Part shown: piece after piece, positions 19,605 to 29,002 of the stretch | How the letters are laid out: each line of letters starts with the position of its first letter | Position numbering within the stretch: the stretch's first letter is position 1 | Source: Phymatolithon calcareum | Lineage: Eukaryota > Rhodophyta > Florideophyceae > Hapalidiales | Assembly (NCBI GenBank): GCA_977006965.1 | Contig: OZ345352.1 | Coordinates: 1,612,001 to 1,676,000 of the forward strand | Direction: 5' to 3' | DNA length: 64,000 nucleotides | The notes under the pieces: generated by a model | Databases searched by the model: none | Seen by the model: only the letters and a program-made list of their open reading frames with translations | What the model was told of the DNA's origin: nothing | Position numbers and translations under genes: made by a program

Positions 19605-21385
19605 GCGGCACTTGGCCAGGGCGGGGTGAACGTCTGGTCGAGGCAATGCTCGCGAGCTACAGAGGAGGCGGCCTGATACCAGGCTTGCCCTCGCCAAGTG
19701 GGGCAAATCATGATGCCTTCGCGCAGACGCGCGAGGTGCCGCGCCCAGACGCCCAAAAGGGCCGGGCGGGGAAGCACCAAAACGGGGGCGTGTGTGGGGC
19801 GTAAGCCGGGGAGGTTCTGTCCATCCAGGGCGAAGAGTGGCTTTTGAAATCGGCGCTGGAGGAGGGCGACGGCAGATCGAGGGAGTTCCCACGCTGTGCT
19901 GTCCCGTCGGCGCGACAGGCGGTCCGCCCAACAGTTGAGCACTGACGGGATGTGGCGGGTTGACAGCGTGACGCCGTGTAACTCGCAGAGTGCGCGCAGT
20001 TCGCGGAGCTTGCGCAAAAGGCGTGGTGAGCGACTGGTATAATTTCGGACGAGGTAACACGTAACCATGGAGTCGGTTACGAGAAGTACCTGCCGCCCGC
20101 GAGCGAAGCGAGCGAATTCGGTCACGGCGAGCAGTGCGGCGGTCAATTCCAGCTCGTTGATGTGTGCGCCTTCGTGAGCTTCCGAAAAGAACCCGGAAGC
20201 CGGAACAGTACCGTTCCAAGCCGCCCCCCAGCCTCGCATACTGGCGTCGGTGAAGAGCATGGCGTCGTGGGAAGGCCATATGAGACGACCGATGTGTGGG
20301 TTTGTGGAGATCGAAGCCCACCATTGGAGGTCGCGGAGGGCGGAGTGCGATAGCCTGGGGTCTCGTCGGGTCGCGCAAGGAAATGGGGCTTTGAGCGAGT
20401 CGAATAGCTCGCGCAGGCGCAATCGACAGTCTGCCAGCGCGGGCGCCGCTGAATTGGCGAGACCGGCAAAGTGGCGAAGGGCGGAAACGCGCACGTGTCG
20501 CCGATGGGAGGATGCGTATCCGAGGAGCTTGCGCGCGGATGTTTCCAGTCTGGACAATTTCTGGGGGGACAAGAGAAATTGGCGGACGTTCGTGTCTACG
20601 AGTATTCCCAGAATCTCTAGGCGCCGTAGGCCAGTGAAATTGCATTTCTGAGGGTGGAGGGCGATCCCCAGGCGGGCAAACAGTTTGTGCACTGACCGTC
20701 CCAGGGCCGCCGTGTCTTCGGGGCTGGCCGCATTGAGCGTTGGGCGGGCAGCCCCGAAAAAATCGTCCAGGTAGCTGAAAATTCGGTGTCCCTTCGAGCG
20801 GAGCGTGGATACCACGGGATGCATCGCCTTCGTGAAAAACCAAGGGGCTACGGAAAGGCCACAGTTCAGACACATTGGGAGGTAGATCTCGCCTGTGCCT
20901 AGGCAAAAAGCTAGACGAAACTGGTCCTGGCGTCGAAGACGAAGATGGTAGTATGCATCGCGGATATCGGCCTTGAAAAGGCAGTCCTCCGGCACCGTTA
21001 CAGAGGCTAGATCGGATATCTGGTCCATTCGGAAGGACCTGTCCTCTAAGCATGCGTTGATCCGTTTGTAGTCGATGACAAGCCTTCGCTTGCCGCTGGC
21101 CGTCGTGACGAATGCTGAGGACACGCAGCCCGAGAGACGGAGCTCGGTGCGCTCTCGCTCGCTGGCGGTCCGTACATAGCCCAGAGAGAGCCAGCGGGCT
21201 ATCTCGTACGTGGCGAACGCGCGGTCCTCTTCGGCGAGGGGGTACGGGCGCGGATGCTGGCGCCGCGGGTGGCGTATCCACGGGAGCTGTAGGCCGAACC
21301 GCAGTTGGCGGACCAACCAGGGTGTCGCCCCAATGGACTCCCACGCGCGGTAGGCGCGACCAACTAGAACGAATGGGGCGACCAT
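19568..21385 (-). CDS. Reverse transcriptase-RNase H of PAT/Ngaro-like element
   Basis: 605 codons. RT motifs include KRRLVIDYKRIN, FKADIRDAYYHL (first Asp) and FSYLDDFFG with YLDD at residues 205-208. RNase H follows with AMLFTDASMRGWG (Asp about 380), HINELELTA (Glu) and LLVTDSM (Asp). The layout and the short RT with adjacent RNase H fit DIRS-superfamily enzymes. The ORF starts 18 bases after the gag stop and abuts or overlaps the recombinase frame. Catalytic residues look complete, so this copy may be functional. Confidence 0.9.
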   Translation of the reverse strand: MVAPFVLVGRAYRAWESIGATPWLVRQLRFGLQLPWIRHPRRQHPRPYPLAEEDRAFATYEIARWLSLGYVRTASERERTELRLSGCVSSAFVTTASGKRRLVIDYKRINACLEDRSFRMDQISDLASVTVPEDCLFKADIRDAYYHLRLRRQDQFRLAFCLGTGEIYLPMCLNCGLSVAPWFFTKAMHPVVSTLRSKGHRIFSYLDDFFGAARPTLNAASPEDTAALGRSVHKLFARLGIALHPQKCNFTGLRRLEILGILVDTNVRQFLLSPQKLSRLETSARKLLGYASSHRRHVRVSALRHFAGLANSAAPALADCRLRLRELFDSLKAPFPCATRRDPRLSHSALRDLQWWASISTNPHIGRLIWPSHDAMLFTDASMRGWGAAWNGTVPASGFFSEAHEGAHINELELTAALLAVTEFARFARGRQVLLVTDSMVTCYLVRNYTSRSPRLLRKLRELRALCELHGVTLSTRHIPSVLNCWADRLSRRRDSTAWELPRSAVALLQRRFQKPLFALDGQNLPGLRPTHAPVLVLPRPALLGVWARHLARLREGIMICPTWRGQAWYQAASSVAREHCLDQTFTPPWPSAAFDFGTPPAVVS

Positions 21386-21402
21386 TTGGAGGGGAAAGAA
21401 GC

Positions 21403-22479
21403 TTAGGTGCGGGGGGCTCTGGAATCGCGAGCCTGACTTCCCTTGCCACGTCCCCCGTATCCACGCCCACGTCCTCTGTCTCCGCGGCTGCGAAGAGGGG
21501 TTGGAGGTCGCGTGGCGTCAGCTGGACGTCCTGGGGTACGGAGGAGCGCTCGTTGCCCAGCACGGCTAGCCGCAAAACGTGTGGCGTGGCGCTGTTGCTG
21601 TGAGAAGGCGTAACGGCCGGCCACACTGCAGGCAGCGGGGGCCTCGATGTAGGTCGCAAGGAGGTGCGGATCGGCGACTCCGGCGGCGCCCTGAAGACCA
21701 CAGAGTCTCTCGTAGTGGGAAGCAGAGAGCTCGTACAACCCAAACGTGGAGAGCTGGGCAGCGCCGATTTCAGCGACGATCTCGGCCAGCTGCGAGGAAG
21801 GCCCAGTGTCGGGGACGCCACGTTCGTTGAGGCCGCTTTGGAGGTCTGCAAGACGTTGCTGGATGGTACAAAGGGCGTTGGAGACGATCGTAAGGTACGC
21901 GGCGGTGTTGTAGAGGTGAACAGCCTCACCGAGCCGACCGTCGCTAGTACGGGTACCGGGCCCGAAGGTCTGTATGTGCGCGAAGCACTCGGGGGGGAAG
22001 GCGGCGGGGTACTCCGGCGCAAACCGAGCTGGGAGAGTGAAACGCTCGGCGATGTAAGTGCCGCGGAGGGACTCGTACCACTCTGGGGAGAACGGGATTG
22101 AGCTGCTTTGCGCAGCAGGCCCTGCGCTTTCAGCGCCAGCCGCGCCGAAGTTCTCCGCTTCGAAGAAATCGGCGTCTTCGACGGGCTCCTCAAAGGCTTC
22201 GTGGGCCGCGCCGAAAGCTCCACCGGTCGTGGAGCCGATGTTCCCGGGGGCACCGGAGAGCGGCGGGACAGAGGAGGGCGCGCCGATGACTGTGCGGTCG
22301 GATGCAGGTGCAGGCGGAATGGGCTGGGGCTGGGATCGGGTGGGGTTTGCGACATCTGTCGCGGGTGTAGGACGGAGTTCGGCGAGGGCTTCTCGCACGA
22401 TCTCGAGAAAAGCGGCCTTAGTTGCCGCGTCAATAGGGGTCGGAGGCACTGCAGGGTCTCCGTCTTGGTTCCCTGGCAT
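21403..22479 (-). CDS. gag-like ORF of PAT/Ngaro-like element
   Basis: The frame is open from 22662, but I choose the internal ATG at 22479 (MPGNQDGDPAVPPTPIDAAT), which lies outside repeat A1; upstream codons fall in the repeat. The 358-residue product is Pro/Ala-rich and has a helical middle (AAYLTIVSNALCTIQQRLAD). It ends in an Arg/Gly-rich tail (RSRGDRGRGRGYGGRGKGSQ) suited to nucleic-acid binding. No CCHC knuckle is present. Its position before RT is the main reason for calling it gag. Confidence 0.75.
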   Translation of the reverse strand: MPGNQDGDPAVPPTPIDAATKAAFLEIVREALAELRPTPATDVANPTRSQPQPIPPAPASDRTVIGAPSSVPPLSGAPGNIGSTTGGAFGAAHEAFEEPVEDADFFEAENFGAAGAESAGPAAQSSSIPFSPEWYESLRGTYIAERFTLPARFAPEYPAAFPPECFAHIQTFGPGTRTSDGRLGEAVHLYNTAAYLTIVSNALCTIQQRLADLQSGLNERGVPDTGPSSQLAEIVAEIGAAQLSTFGLYELSASHYERLCGLQGAAGVADPHLLATYIEAPAACSVAGRYAFSQQQRHATRFAASRAGQRALLRTPGRPADATRPPTPLRSRGDRGRGRGYGGRGKGSQARDSRAPRT

Positions 22480-22555
22480 CCCGCGCGGCGGCACCGACTG
22501 CGGGTAGTTGTGTCTAACCACCGCACTTCTGAAGCACGGGGAAGCTTGCTGCTGA

Positions 22556-22702
22556 TACGAGAGAAGCAAGTGACTGCCCAATCTGGGCGAGGCGCGCCGG
22601 CTTCCATCAGGCGTACTTATGCAGAGCTCCCGAGCGCGTATGATAAGATACATTGATGGCACGCTGTCCTATCATTACAATGTGATTTAGCAATACAGGG
22701 CG
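22556..22702 (-). repeat. Split direct repeat A1
   Basis: 147 bp at the 5' end of the element, matching A2 (18304-18450). Confidence 0.9.
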
Positions 22703-22959
22703 GATTTGATACAGGCCGGCTATCATAATCGGTCCGACCACACGTGTACCTGTGCGTCACAGGAAGGAGACAAGAGAAGAGCCAGGAATTTTTTCCCGCT
22801 CCAAGGCTGGGTTTTTTGAGAAGACTATCACCTTCTGGTAGTTTGCTAGTACATGGATTCCGCCCTGAGTGGTGTGCGGCAATGCTCAAGGAAGCTGGGA
22901 GAGAAGACAGAAGGAGATGAAAGAAGGTAACGAGATGACCAGCTACGGCGAGCATCCTA

Positions 22960-23170
22960 AATGGTTTCCAATCCGGTTCATCCCTTTGAAGGACGGCGGC
23001 TGAAGATTGGCTGCGTAGAGATTTAGATGTTAAGCTCCCCGAAGCTCTGCACTTTGTGCGGCTTAGAACTCTTGTGACATCAAATACCACTCGTATCTTT
23101 TAAAGTCTACTGTAGCCGTAAGGATGGGGATTTGCTATAGGACAACTCCGAAACCTGCATCGAAGAAGAA
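22960..23170 (+). repeat. LINE/SINE 3'-end repeat with GAA tail, copy 1
   Basis: About 210 bp similar to 28585-28805, sharing ATCCCTTTGAAGGACGG, GTAGCCGTAAGGATG and a terminal AAGAAGAAGAAG run. Probably the plus-strand 3' end of a retroposon. Confidence 0.6.
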
Positions 23171-23309
23171 GAAGAGACAATGACCTGACGTCACATCGTG
23201 ATCTGATGCTGATGCTTTTCTATTGGCTAAACCACCTGAACATGATGGCCGTTTATTGGTGTTTTCTTGCCGCACGAATCTCGTTGCCGCAAAAGCCCGG
23301 TCTCCGTGG

Positions 23310-23650
23310 GGGCGGGGGGGGGGGGGGGGGCGGCGGGGGAAATTGTAGGTTTTTATTTTAGAAGCCCTCAACACCGGCGCACGCCGACACGAGAGCAGCT
23401 TCGCATTGGGCTGTAACCGTTCCAGGGAAGACTACAGCATATCGCCTCCATCATCACACCATATATCCTCTTGTATCTCGCTTTCTAACATCATTAATTT
23501 GTCCATCGCTTGTTTCACTTCCTCTTCTGTTCTATCATTCATCTCTGGTTGCGCTAGGTGGAGTTGAGGGGTTTCCAGCAGCATCGCTGCTCCGGTCTCC
23601 TTGGCCTTGGCCCAGTGCAAGGGTTTCAACCCTGACCCGAATTGCATACT
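23310..23650 (-). mobile_element. LINE family E 3' fragment with oligo-C tail
   Basis: The minus strand encodes EEEVKQAMDKLMMLESEIQE, resembling the C-terminus at 45427-45872. It ends with GGCTTCTAAAATAAAAACC, ACAATTTCCCCC and a long C tract (G run at about 23311-23333 on plus). 5'-truncated. Confidence 0.6.
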
Positions 23651-24179
23651 TTATCCATCATTTCCATCGACCGCAAGCAATTAACTACAGTCTCTCGCCC
23701 ACTATTTACTACTTAATGATAGGCCTTCCGGAGACCTGAGGGCTTTCGGAATAACCCACGTGATTTCATGTGAAGTAGAGCCACCATATTTTGCGTGCGT
23801 CAAGTGACTTGGCATATAAGAAAAGGTGTAAATGATGCAGAACTGTCTGTGACGGAGTTAAAGGGCGTACTGTGCCCACGTCATGGCGTTGCATCAGAAC
23901 ATTGGTCCTTTTCTAAACCAAGGACATTAGTACGCGTAGATAGCGGTGAGATGACTCCTACTACTAAACTGCAACCAATACTGCGTATTTTTTCAGGGCA
24001 ATATGTGAGCGAAATTTTCCGTGTTCAGTGAAGACTCCAACTTTACGTCCCGGCGCACCAATTGTCTGTTCTAGCACATGACGGTCTTCAGAGTTCCCAT
24101 CAACAAGCAGACTCACTTTTCAAAATCCATAAGCATCGAAAGAACTGTCAGATAGCGTAAAGTCCAGGTCTGACCTTTC

Positions 24180-25130
24180 TTTCTTTCTTAAGTCCAGAAT
24201 ACTTTAATAAGCGCCAGAACTTACCATAGAGAACCTTCTCACTGTTCAAATATTGGAGTATCTCTACGGGTCTCTCCCTGCACAGGTCTTCTACCGTTTT
24301 GCAACGCACTCTTCCGATGAAAGCCATGACGTTGAACGCTGGTATGGGGACAATTCTCCACTTCGCATCTGAGCTTATCAGTTGTTCTATCTGAATCTCA
24401 TAGACATCGTAATGGATTCACATAATAGTGAATGAGGAATTACGAAGTGAAGAGGGCGCTTGCGACACTCAAATGGTCAGAGTGCTTGATGATGATGATT
24501 GCTTTATTCCCCTAAGAGGTTAGCACGTCTAGAAGGCTTCATGCGACTCCACTTGCTGTGGTCGGAAGCGTCTTTTATGGACTATTCGATACCTTGGTTT
24601 TGGATATCGCCAAGGAGAGAAGCATATGTTTTGGGTACTCATTGTAGCAGTATCGTGCGGACGAGCCTGTTCTCATCCGTGCGAAGAACATGTCCTATCC
24701 ATCCCAAGCCACGGTCCTTAATCCACTGTATCACCCTCAGTGAGGGCTCGCTTGCTTCTTCGGCTATCGTCCTTTTCGTCATCACGGCCAGCATCTTCGA
24801 TACGGTACCGTTCAGGTTTTTCAGGACTGGTGTCGTTAGATTCCAGGATTCATATCCGTATATCGAAGTCGATACGACCGAGGCTCTCCAGAGGCGTATG
24901 CGAAGCGGGAGCGGTAGCGCCGTGTTCGCGAGTAGTCTATAGAGGCTTTTGAAAAGTGATTTGGAAATTTCGATACGATAGGTAGTCAGCGTCATAGGGT
25001 CAGAGTGCTTACTCATAATCCAGGAAGTAAATTTGTGACTTAGCGCATCTTCAATTCTCCTACAGGTACTGGCTAATAGTGGTGAACATTGTTCCATTTC
25101 TGCGGGTAGTGAAAGCATCACAGTAAATGA
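24180..25130 (-). pseudogene. LINE family C fragment: RT C-terminus and tail
   Basis: The minus-strand frame at 24639-25121 contains LRIRLWRASVVSTSIYGYES, a helical stretch, and DRGLGWIGHVLRTDENRLVR. This pattern follows the RT domain in many EN-type LINEs (YGxExW then W-GHVLR). About 24180-24400 continues with GRVRCKTVEDLC and EILQYLNSEKVLYGKFW, matching a related fragment at 42206-42584. The catalytic RT core is missing, so the copy is 5'-truncated. A further relative lies at 41180-41640. Confidence 0.65.
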
Positions 25131-26360
25131 AGTCGTGACTTTTGATGACGATGACGTGCAAGCGGAAGTTGTTACTGTCTTTACAAGCGATGGTTTAAAA
25201 TGCGACCACGACTGTTTTGAAATCTCCCTGACCTGCTTCTAAACCACCTCTTGTGAGATAATATAAAGATCATTTGCATTGCCTTGGTTGTAGATAATAC
25301 TCGAAGAGGAAAAGAACGAATATGTTCACTAACGGGCAGTTTGTTACGTCATCAACAACTCTTCGGGCCGCTCTTACTGATTGAAACTCAAGGCAGTTAC
25401 TGATATCCTGCGCTGCTTCTGTGTAAGCGTACCAAAGGATCGTACTGTTGTCTTTCGGGGTCTCTGCTGCCCAATTTCCATGGTACCGGTACCTGATTTA
25501 TGATGCGAATGTACCACATCTAGCTCATTATGGTTTTTATCCATTGGTTTCCTTCTCGGACTACGTCACCTTTTTCTCACCTTCATGGTGCAATCTTCAA
25601 TAATCTCAAATGATTCTTGGGACAATGCCGCAACAATATGCCCGATAATGCAGAACATCAAATGAGGATGAACGTAATCGAGATCTTCTCCTGTTGCCTA
25701 CATAACCATTTGAACATATGAATGGCTCCTCCTCCTCCTTGATATTGGAAAGGTCAAGACCGTCGATTTCGTGGTTCAGGCGTTACTAGACCAGCTTCTA
25801 CGTATTTGTGTACTCCTTTATCGCAAGCATCAGCTCGACAGGCTCGTATCGTGGCATATTACTAGATTAGTTTTCCAAAAAGCACCCAGATTAAAGTGCA
25901 AATCTTATTACATCTCATCATGAACAAAGTTGGAAGAACATTCAGGGCTTGCGGCGCTACAATATTTTCCAACCAGCTGAACGTGTACAACTCTCTAAGG
26001 CCGTCTTGAAGTGCAGGCAGCCTAGGTTTTGTTCCTCGGAAGTTGCAGGCTCACGAATACCTTGTGACCAGGCGCAATGTCGTAGGCGGTGTAAGGGGTG
26101 GAGACGACCAAAGAAAAATTCAATGTTGTATTCGCATTGCTGTAACGATACTCAGATCATTACAGCTGTGCCTGCAACCAACCACGGGCATGCCCACACG
26201 GTTCGAAAAGTCGTATCATACTACCCTTCGAACAGTAATTCTCCCTTTGAGATATTGAAAGTTGGCGGTTACACCTCAACCTCCCTTACACTAGTAGAAT
26301 TAGCACAACCGTACAGAGAATACAATTGTCTCCACCGACGCCCTCTAGGAACCTTTTCTT
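25131..26360. other. No supported gene
   Basis: Overlapping short frames only, the longest at 25949-26395 plus running into the promoter of the next gene. No motif or repeat match was found. Probably intergenic. Confidence 0.4.
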
Positions 26361-26367
26361 TAACTAG

Positions 26368-26374
26368 TATAAAA
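26368..26374 (+). promoter_or_regulatory. TATA box of secreted Cys-protein gene 1
   Basis: TATAAAA lies 99 bp before the ATG at 26467. The paralogue at 52692 has CATAAAAGG at the same distance. Confidence 0.6.
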
Positions 26375-26466
26375 CGGCAGTATGGCAGCCCGTAGACTAG
26401 CATAAACATTCAAGCTACAGCCCCTCCGAACACAAGAGCCACACTACTGTTCCGTACTCTCACGAA

Positions 26467-27033
26467 ATGGCTAAGTTCGCAGCGATATCTATTGCTCTCT
26501 TCATCGCCACAATTGCCGTATCCAACGCAAAAGTCTACAGCAAGCACCACTTTCACCCACACGCACCATGCTATAAGAAATGCCGCTTTTACTTCTGCGA
26601 TTTTCGACAGAGCTTCAAGGTTGGGAAGAAGAATGACGTTTCATTCACCAGTGCCATTTGTGCTAAGGACGGGACCTGGATAGGTCATGTCGACTCCACC
26701 GGGGAGGCACTTCTGTACTACAGGCACATGTTTAAGCATGCGTTCGTTCCGATCTCGAAATGGCATCCTTACGGACTCAAACAGAAGTTCTCGCCAAGCT
26801 TTTTTAAGTCCTATGGTGTCTACAAGGGATATGGAAAGTTTTCCGATCTTTCCGGAATCGGACATGAAACTCCGCAACAGAATCAGGTGTATTTCCTGCA
26901 CAGGAAGTGCTTCATAGTACCGCTTACCGCGTATCAGGTGCTCGACTGGAAGGGAAATGTTATTGACAATGTGCACCCCAAGGGATATAGCGCGCTTCGT
27001 GACTGTGTTGCCTTCAAGTCGTTTGTCTATTAA
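26467..27033 (+). CDS. Small secreted cysteine-containing protein, paralogue 1
   Basis: 188 residues with a clear signal peptide (about 1-21, ending AVSNA), so probably secreted or in the endomembrane lumen. Cysteines are at 35, 39, 44, 65, 148 and 180; all six are conserved in the paralogue at 52692-53240, suggesting three disulfides. The most conserved segments are ICAKDG, IGHVDSTGEA, GLKQKFSPSFFKS and LSGIGHETPQQNQ. The His-rich stretch 27-33 is specific to this copy. Intronless, with a TATA box 99 bp upstream. I do not recognise the family; extracellular matrix, defence or signalling are all possible. A 48-bp LINE D stub sits just downstream. Confidence 0.8.
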   Translation: MAKFAAISIALFIATIAVSNAKVYSKHHFHPHAPCYKKCRFYFCDFRQSFKVGKKNDVSFTSAICAKDGTWIGHVDSTGEALLYYRHMFKHAFVPISKWHPYGLKQKFSPSFFKSYGVYKGYGKFSDLSGIGHETPQQNQVYFLHRKCFIVPLTAYQVLDWKGNVIDNVHPKGYSALRDCVAFKSFVY

Positions 27034-27142
27034 GCTATGATTCTAGTCACAGGTGTAACAATTGAAAGTCAACCATTTCCTTGATTGGTAAATGAGTTCC
27101 TCTTTCCTGCTCATGCTTCGCTCTACCTTGTTCTGGCAATAA

Positions 27143-27190
27143 GAAGAATGGTAGATTTTTATTTAAAAGTTACCAACGCATCTGCGGACG
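27143..27190 (-). mobile_element. 48-bp LINE D stub with 16-bp TSD
   Basis: The insert is only the LINE D 3' tip (GTAGATTTTTATTTAAAAGT on plus, then TACCAACGCATCTG). It is flanked by perfect CTTGTTCTGGCAATAA repeats at 27127-27142 and 27191-27206. Confidence 0.8.
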
Positions 27191-27583
27191 CTTGTTCTGG
27201 CAATAAAATGTGGCCTTGGAGCACATAAGAAAGCTGCAAGGAATTCTTTGCAAGGAGAAAGAGCCACAACGTTGAGTACTCTAGGGCTGCGGAGGAACAT
27301 AGGAGCTCTATTATTACGCAGGAGCAAAAACACTAGCCTGGACTTTCTGCACGAATGTAAACTGCTTTCTACCCGATGAGGCTTGCAAGGCAGTGCGTTA
27401 TTGCTGAATTATCATCTACTTTGATTACGGGGGTTAGTTCTGCTAGGTTATTAGGAAAGCACTCCTTCTCTGCCTGCCGCTCGAAATACGATTCGATTCC
27501 ACCCGGATCTGCATGAATTGCTATCTAATGAAGTTTCTGCGTGACTGTCTAGTGTTTGCGAATCAGCTCTCTTAGTATACTGA

Positions 27584-28070
27584 TGTCGCAAATTCGAGGT
27601 CGGGAATAATCGCTGTCGAGAAGATAAGAAACAACGGGTCTCAAGTGGCTCCGTCTCGCACACTGCCGCCTGTTTCTCATGGCAAGGCAGTTAATTCAGA
27701 GACAGTCTAACTGGCTCTGGATGAGCGCCGCTTCATACTCCAGCGCCGATGACCAGATTCGGAATGGTATAAATGCGACAGCACCCGAGCACAGCATTGC
27801 GTTGGAAGGCAGTCAGAATAAGAATCACCAAGTCTTGGTCCGCTCAGTGCTCGTTTCAGGAGCACACGGAGAGAAGTGGCTGATGTAGGCGTCTCGCCAT
27901 GCCCGGTCCCCGTTTGGGAAACCAGCGGACTTAACGGATCACTAAGACTAACTGGTGTGTGACGACATTCTTGAACAGCACGTGGACCTTCGTGAGGTTC
28001 TACAATGCTGAGCGCGCGAAAGGTAATAAACTCTCTTTTGTTCTGAATTGTTAATTGTCGTTTTGCGATA
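27584..28070 (+). repeat. Solo LTR of a small LTR retrotransposon
   Basis: 487 bp, TGTCGCAAA to TTTTGCGATA, flanked by the 5-bp duplication ACTGA (27579-27583 and 28071-28075). It matches the 486-bp LTRs at 32124 and 33399 with scattered differences. Internal sequence is absent, as after LTR-LTR recombination. Strand is assigned by matching the full element. Confidence 0.85.
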
Positions 28071-28462
28071 ACTGAAGCCAGTACAGCTCTTGCAGGAAGT
28101 GAATCGGGAATTAGAGAGATTTTGTAAAAGCTCCTCTATTCGATTGAGCAAGATTGTCCACTATTCCTTCTATCCAAACTGCGAACACGTACTGCCATGA
28201 CATATTATCCTGTGTGCCTCAAATAGACGGTTCCTGCCCTTCTGAACAGAGCCGTCTGATAGTTGTTGCGCCTGCCTGCGGGAGATTAAGCAGCCAGCCT
28301 TCTTGCTCACCTTTCAATATTCATCAGTGCCCTCTGATATCACTACCTCCATTTATCGTTTTTCTCTTAAAGAATGGATCGATTTGGGGTCTAGGTTATG
28401 GCGAATTGAGTGTGCATTACAGTACCCAATGAAGAGCATCGGCGTGCATTCTAGATCTAGAC

Positions 28463-28488
28463 GAGTGCTCCTCTATAGAGGAGCACTC
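28463..28488. repeat. 26-bp perfect palindrome
   Basis: GAGTGCTCCTCTA followed by its exact complement TAGAGGAGCACTC. Can form a hairpin; role unknown. Confidence 0.7.
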
Positions 28489-28584
28489 TCCACGGAGATT
28501 TTCACAATGAAGAGAGTAGACATGTAAAATGTTAGAAGAAGGAAGGCGAGGATCTGAGCAAATCGAAATTTTAGAAACACACGT

Positions 28585-28805
28585 ACAATGGTTTCCAACC
28601 CGGGTCATCCCTTTGAAGGACGGTGGCTGAAGACTGGCTACGTAGATATATTGATGCTAAGCTCCCAGAAGGTATGCACTTTGTGCAGCTTTGAGCTGTT
28701 GTGACATTAAGTACCACTCGTATCTGTTAAAGTCTACAGTAGCCGTAAGGATGTGGAGTTGTTCTAGGACAACTTCAAGAACCCACAATAAAGAAGAAGA
28801 AGAAG
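28585..28805 (+). repeat. LINE/SINE 3'-end repeat with GAA tail, copy 2
   Basis: Similar to 22960-23170 in the same orientation. It ends AATAAAGAAGAAGAAGAAGG, a microsatellite-type retroposon tail. Confidence 0.6.
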
Positions 28806-29002
28806 GATGCGCCCTTTTTGCACTGTCGTCGAGAACAATGTAACTGTCGGCACGCATTGCAATGCATTAAATATATCTAATACGAAACTTTGGTGTGGTT
28901 GAACTTTAATCATGACACTCCATTGATTGCATACTTACTGGTTTTGGCGACATTCCTCACACTGCTATTAACTTCCAAGTGCACTTGAATGATATTCTAG
29001 GC

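Larger units (their letters stand above)
18121..22702 (-). mobile_element. PAT/Ngaro-type tyrosine-recombinase retrotransposon
   Basis: On the minus strand the order is A1 (22702-22556), gag, RT-RNase H, tyrosine recombinase, B1 (18490-18448), A2 (18450-18304) and B2 (18163-18121). This A1-ORFs-B1-A2-B2 arrangement of split direct repeats is diagnostic of PAT/Ngaro-like DIRS-superfamily elements, which integrate as circles by tyrosine recombinase and make no target duplication. All three frames appear intact. Neither a hydrolase nor a methylase domain was seen. Confidence 0.92.

Noticed and set aside
19605-22607. Very long open frame continuing upstream of the tyrosine recombinase (1375 codons in all)
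   Set aside because: Its upstream two thirds lie antisense-frame to clear gag and RT-RNase H frames and are Pro/Arg/Ser-rich from high GC; treated as a shadow.
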